From: JAXHUK01 sp034189725
GTDB taxonomy: Bacteria > Chloroflexota > Dehalococcoidia > SZUA-161
Assembly (NCBI GenBank): GCA_034189725.1
Contig: JAXHUK010000050.1
Span: 1 to 14,073 of the forward strand
Direction: 5' to 3'
Length of the DNA stretch: 14,073 nucleotides
The notes under the pieces: generated by a model
Databases searched by the model: none
Told to the model about the DNA's origin: nothing
What the model saw: only the letters and a program-made list of their open reading frames with translations
Shown: piece after piece, positions 14,044-14,073 of the stretch
Numbering within the stretch: the first letter of the stretch is position 1
Layout of the letters: each line of letters opens with the position of its first letter
Translations under genes and position numbers: made by a program

Positions 14044-14073
14044 CGAGGGGGTGTTATTTGAACGAGCAACGAG
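13989..14073 (+). CDS. Possible 5' end of a further gene, cut by the window edge
   Basis: A frame open from the ferredoxin stop to the edge offers ATG 13989 (MMNAIAPRERMVIPGRW...) and, in the same frame, a TTG near 14056 with GAGGGGG six bases upstream. The latter has the better ribosome site. Too little is visible to name a product, and it may not be a gene. Confidence 0.2.
   Translation, partial: MMNAIAPRERMVIPGRWIARGCYLNEQR

Noticed and set aside
1..14073. CRISPR array, transposase or phage genes
   Set aside because: No regular spacer-repeat pattern and no transposase or phage protein motifs are visible.

Overview
This window carries a gene block for making, maturing and exporting a selenocysteine-containing formate dehydrogenase. 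Nearly all of it is on the minus strand. A selenium-dependent, Tat-exported formate dehydrogenase, a Thr/Pro-rich lipoprotein linker and many Fe-S proteins point to a strictly anaerobic bacterium. The style recalls uncultured Chloroflexota of the Dehalococcoidia type, but that placement is an inference from gene style, not a database match.

Minus strand, in transcription order. (1) 11396-5910: fdhA, fdhB, an fdhE-like gene and a small diheme c-type lipoprotein. fdhA is interrupted by an in-frame UGA at 10811-10809, followed by a hairpin with the geometry of a bacterial SECIS element, so it is read here as one 1009-residue selenoprotein. A promoter (11591-11619) precedes the unit and a likely intrinsic terminator (5636-5679) follows it. 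(2) 5478-3325: fdhD, two tatA-type genes and tatC. FdhD sulfurates the Mo/W cofactor; the Tat genes form the export route used by FdhA, whose N-terminus has an SRRDFLK signal. (3) 3221-1: selA and selB. SelA makes Sec-tRNA and SelB delivers it to the UGA. selB runs off the left edge. I found no selC (tRNA-Sec) and no selD in the window.

11397-12910 is a 1.5-kb stretch without a large gene. On the minus strand it has the fdhA promoter and leader hairpins, a possible 49-residue membrane peptide, an orphan intrinsic terminator (12077-12100) and a possible 50-residue ORF. On the plus strand it has an extended -10 promoter, a 15-codon leader-like ORF ending in two stops, and a repeat-like inverted-repeat block (12630-12709).

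Plus strand, 12911-13952: two Fe-S protein genes in tandem, a 268-residue protein with 16 cysteines and a 73-residue ferredoxin. Their partner is unknown. A reading frame may start near 13989 and leaves the window.

How the parts fit: SelA and SelB allow Sec incorporation, FdhD and FdhE mature the enzyme, TatA/TatC export the folded FdhAB, and FdhB anchors it by one C-terminal helix. No cytochrome b or NrfD-type quinone-reactive subunit is visible, so the diheme lipoprotein is the obvious local candidate for electron transfer, as an inference.
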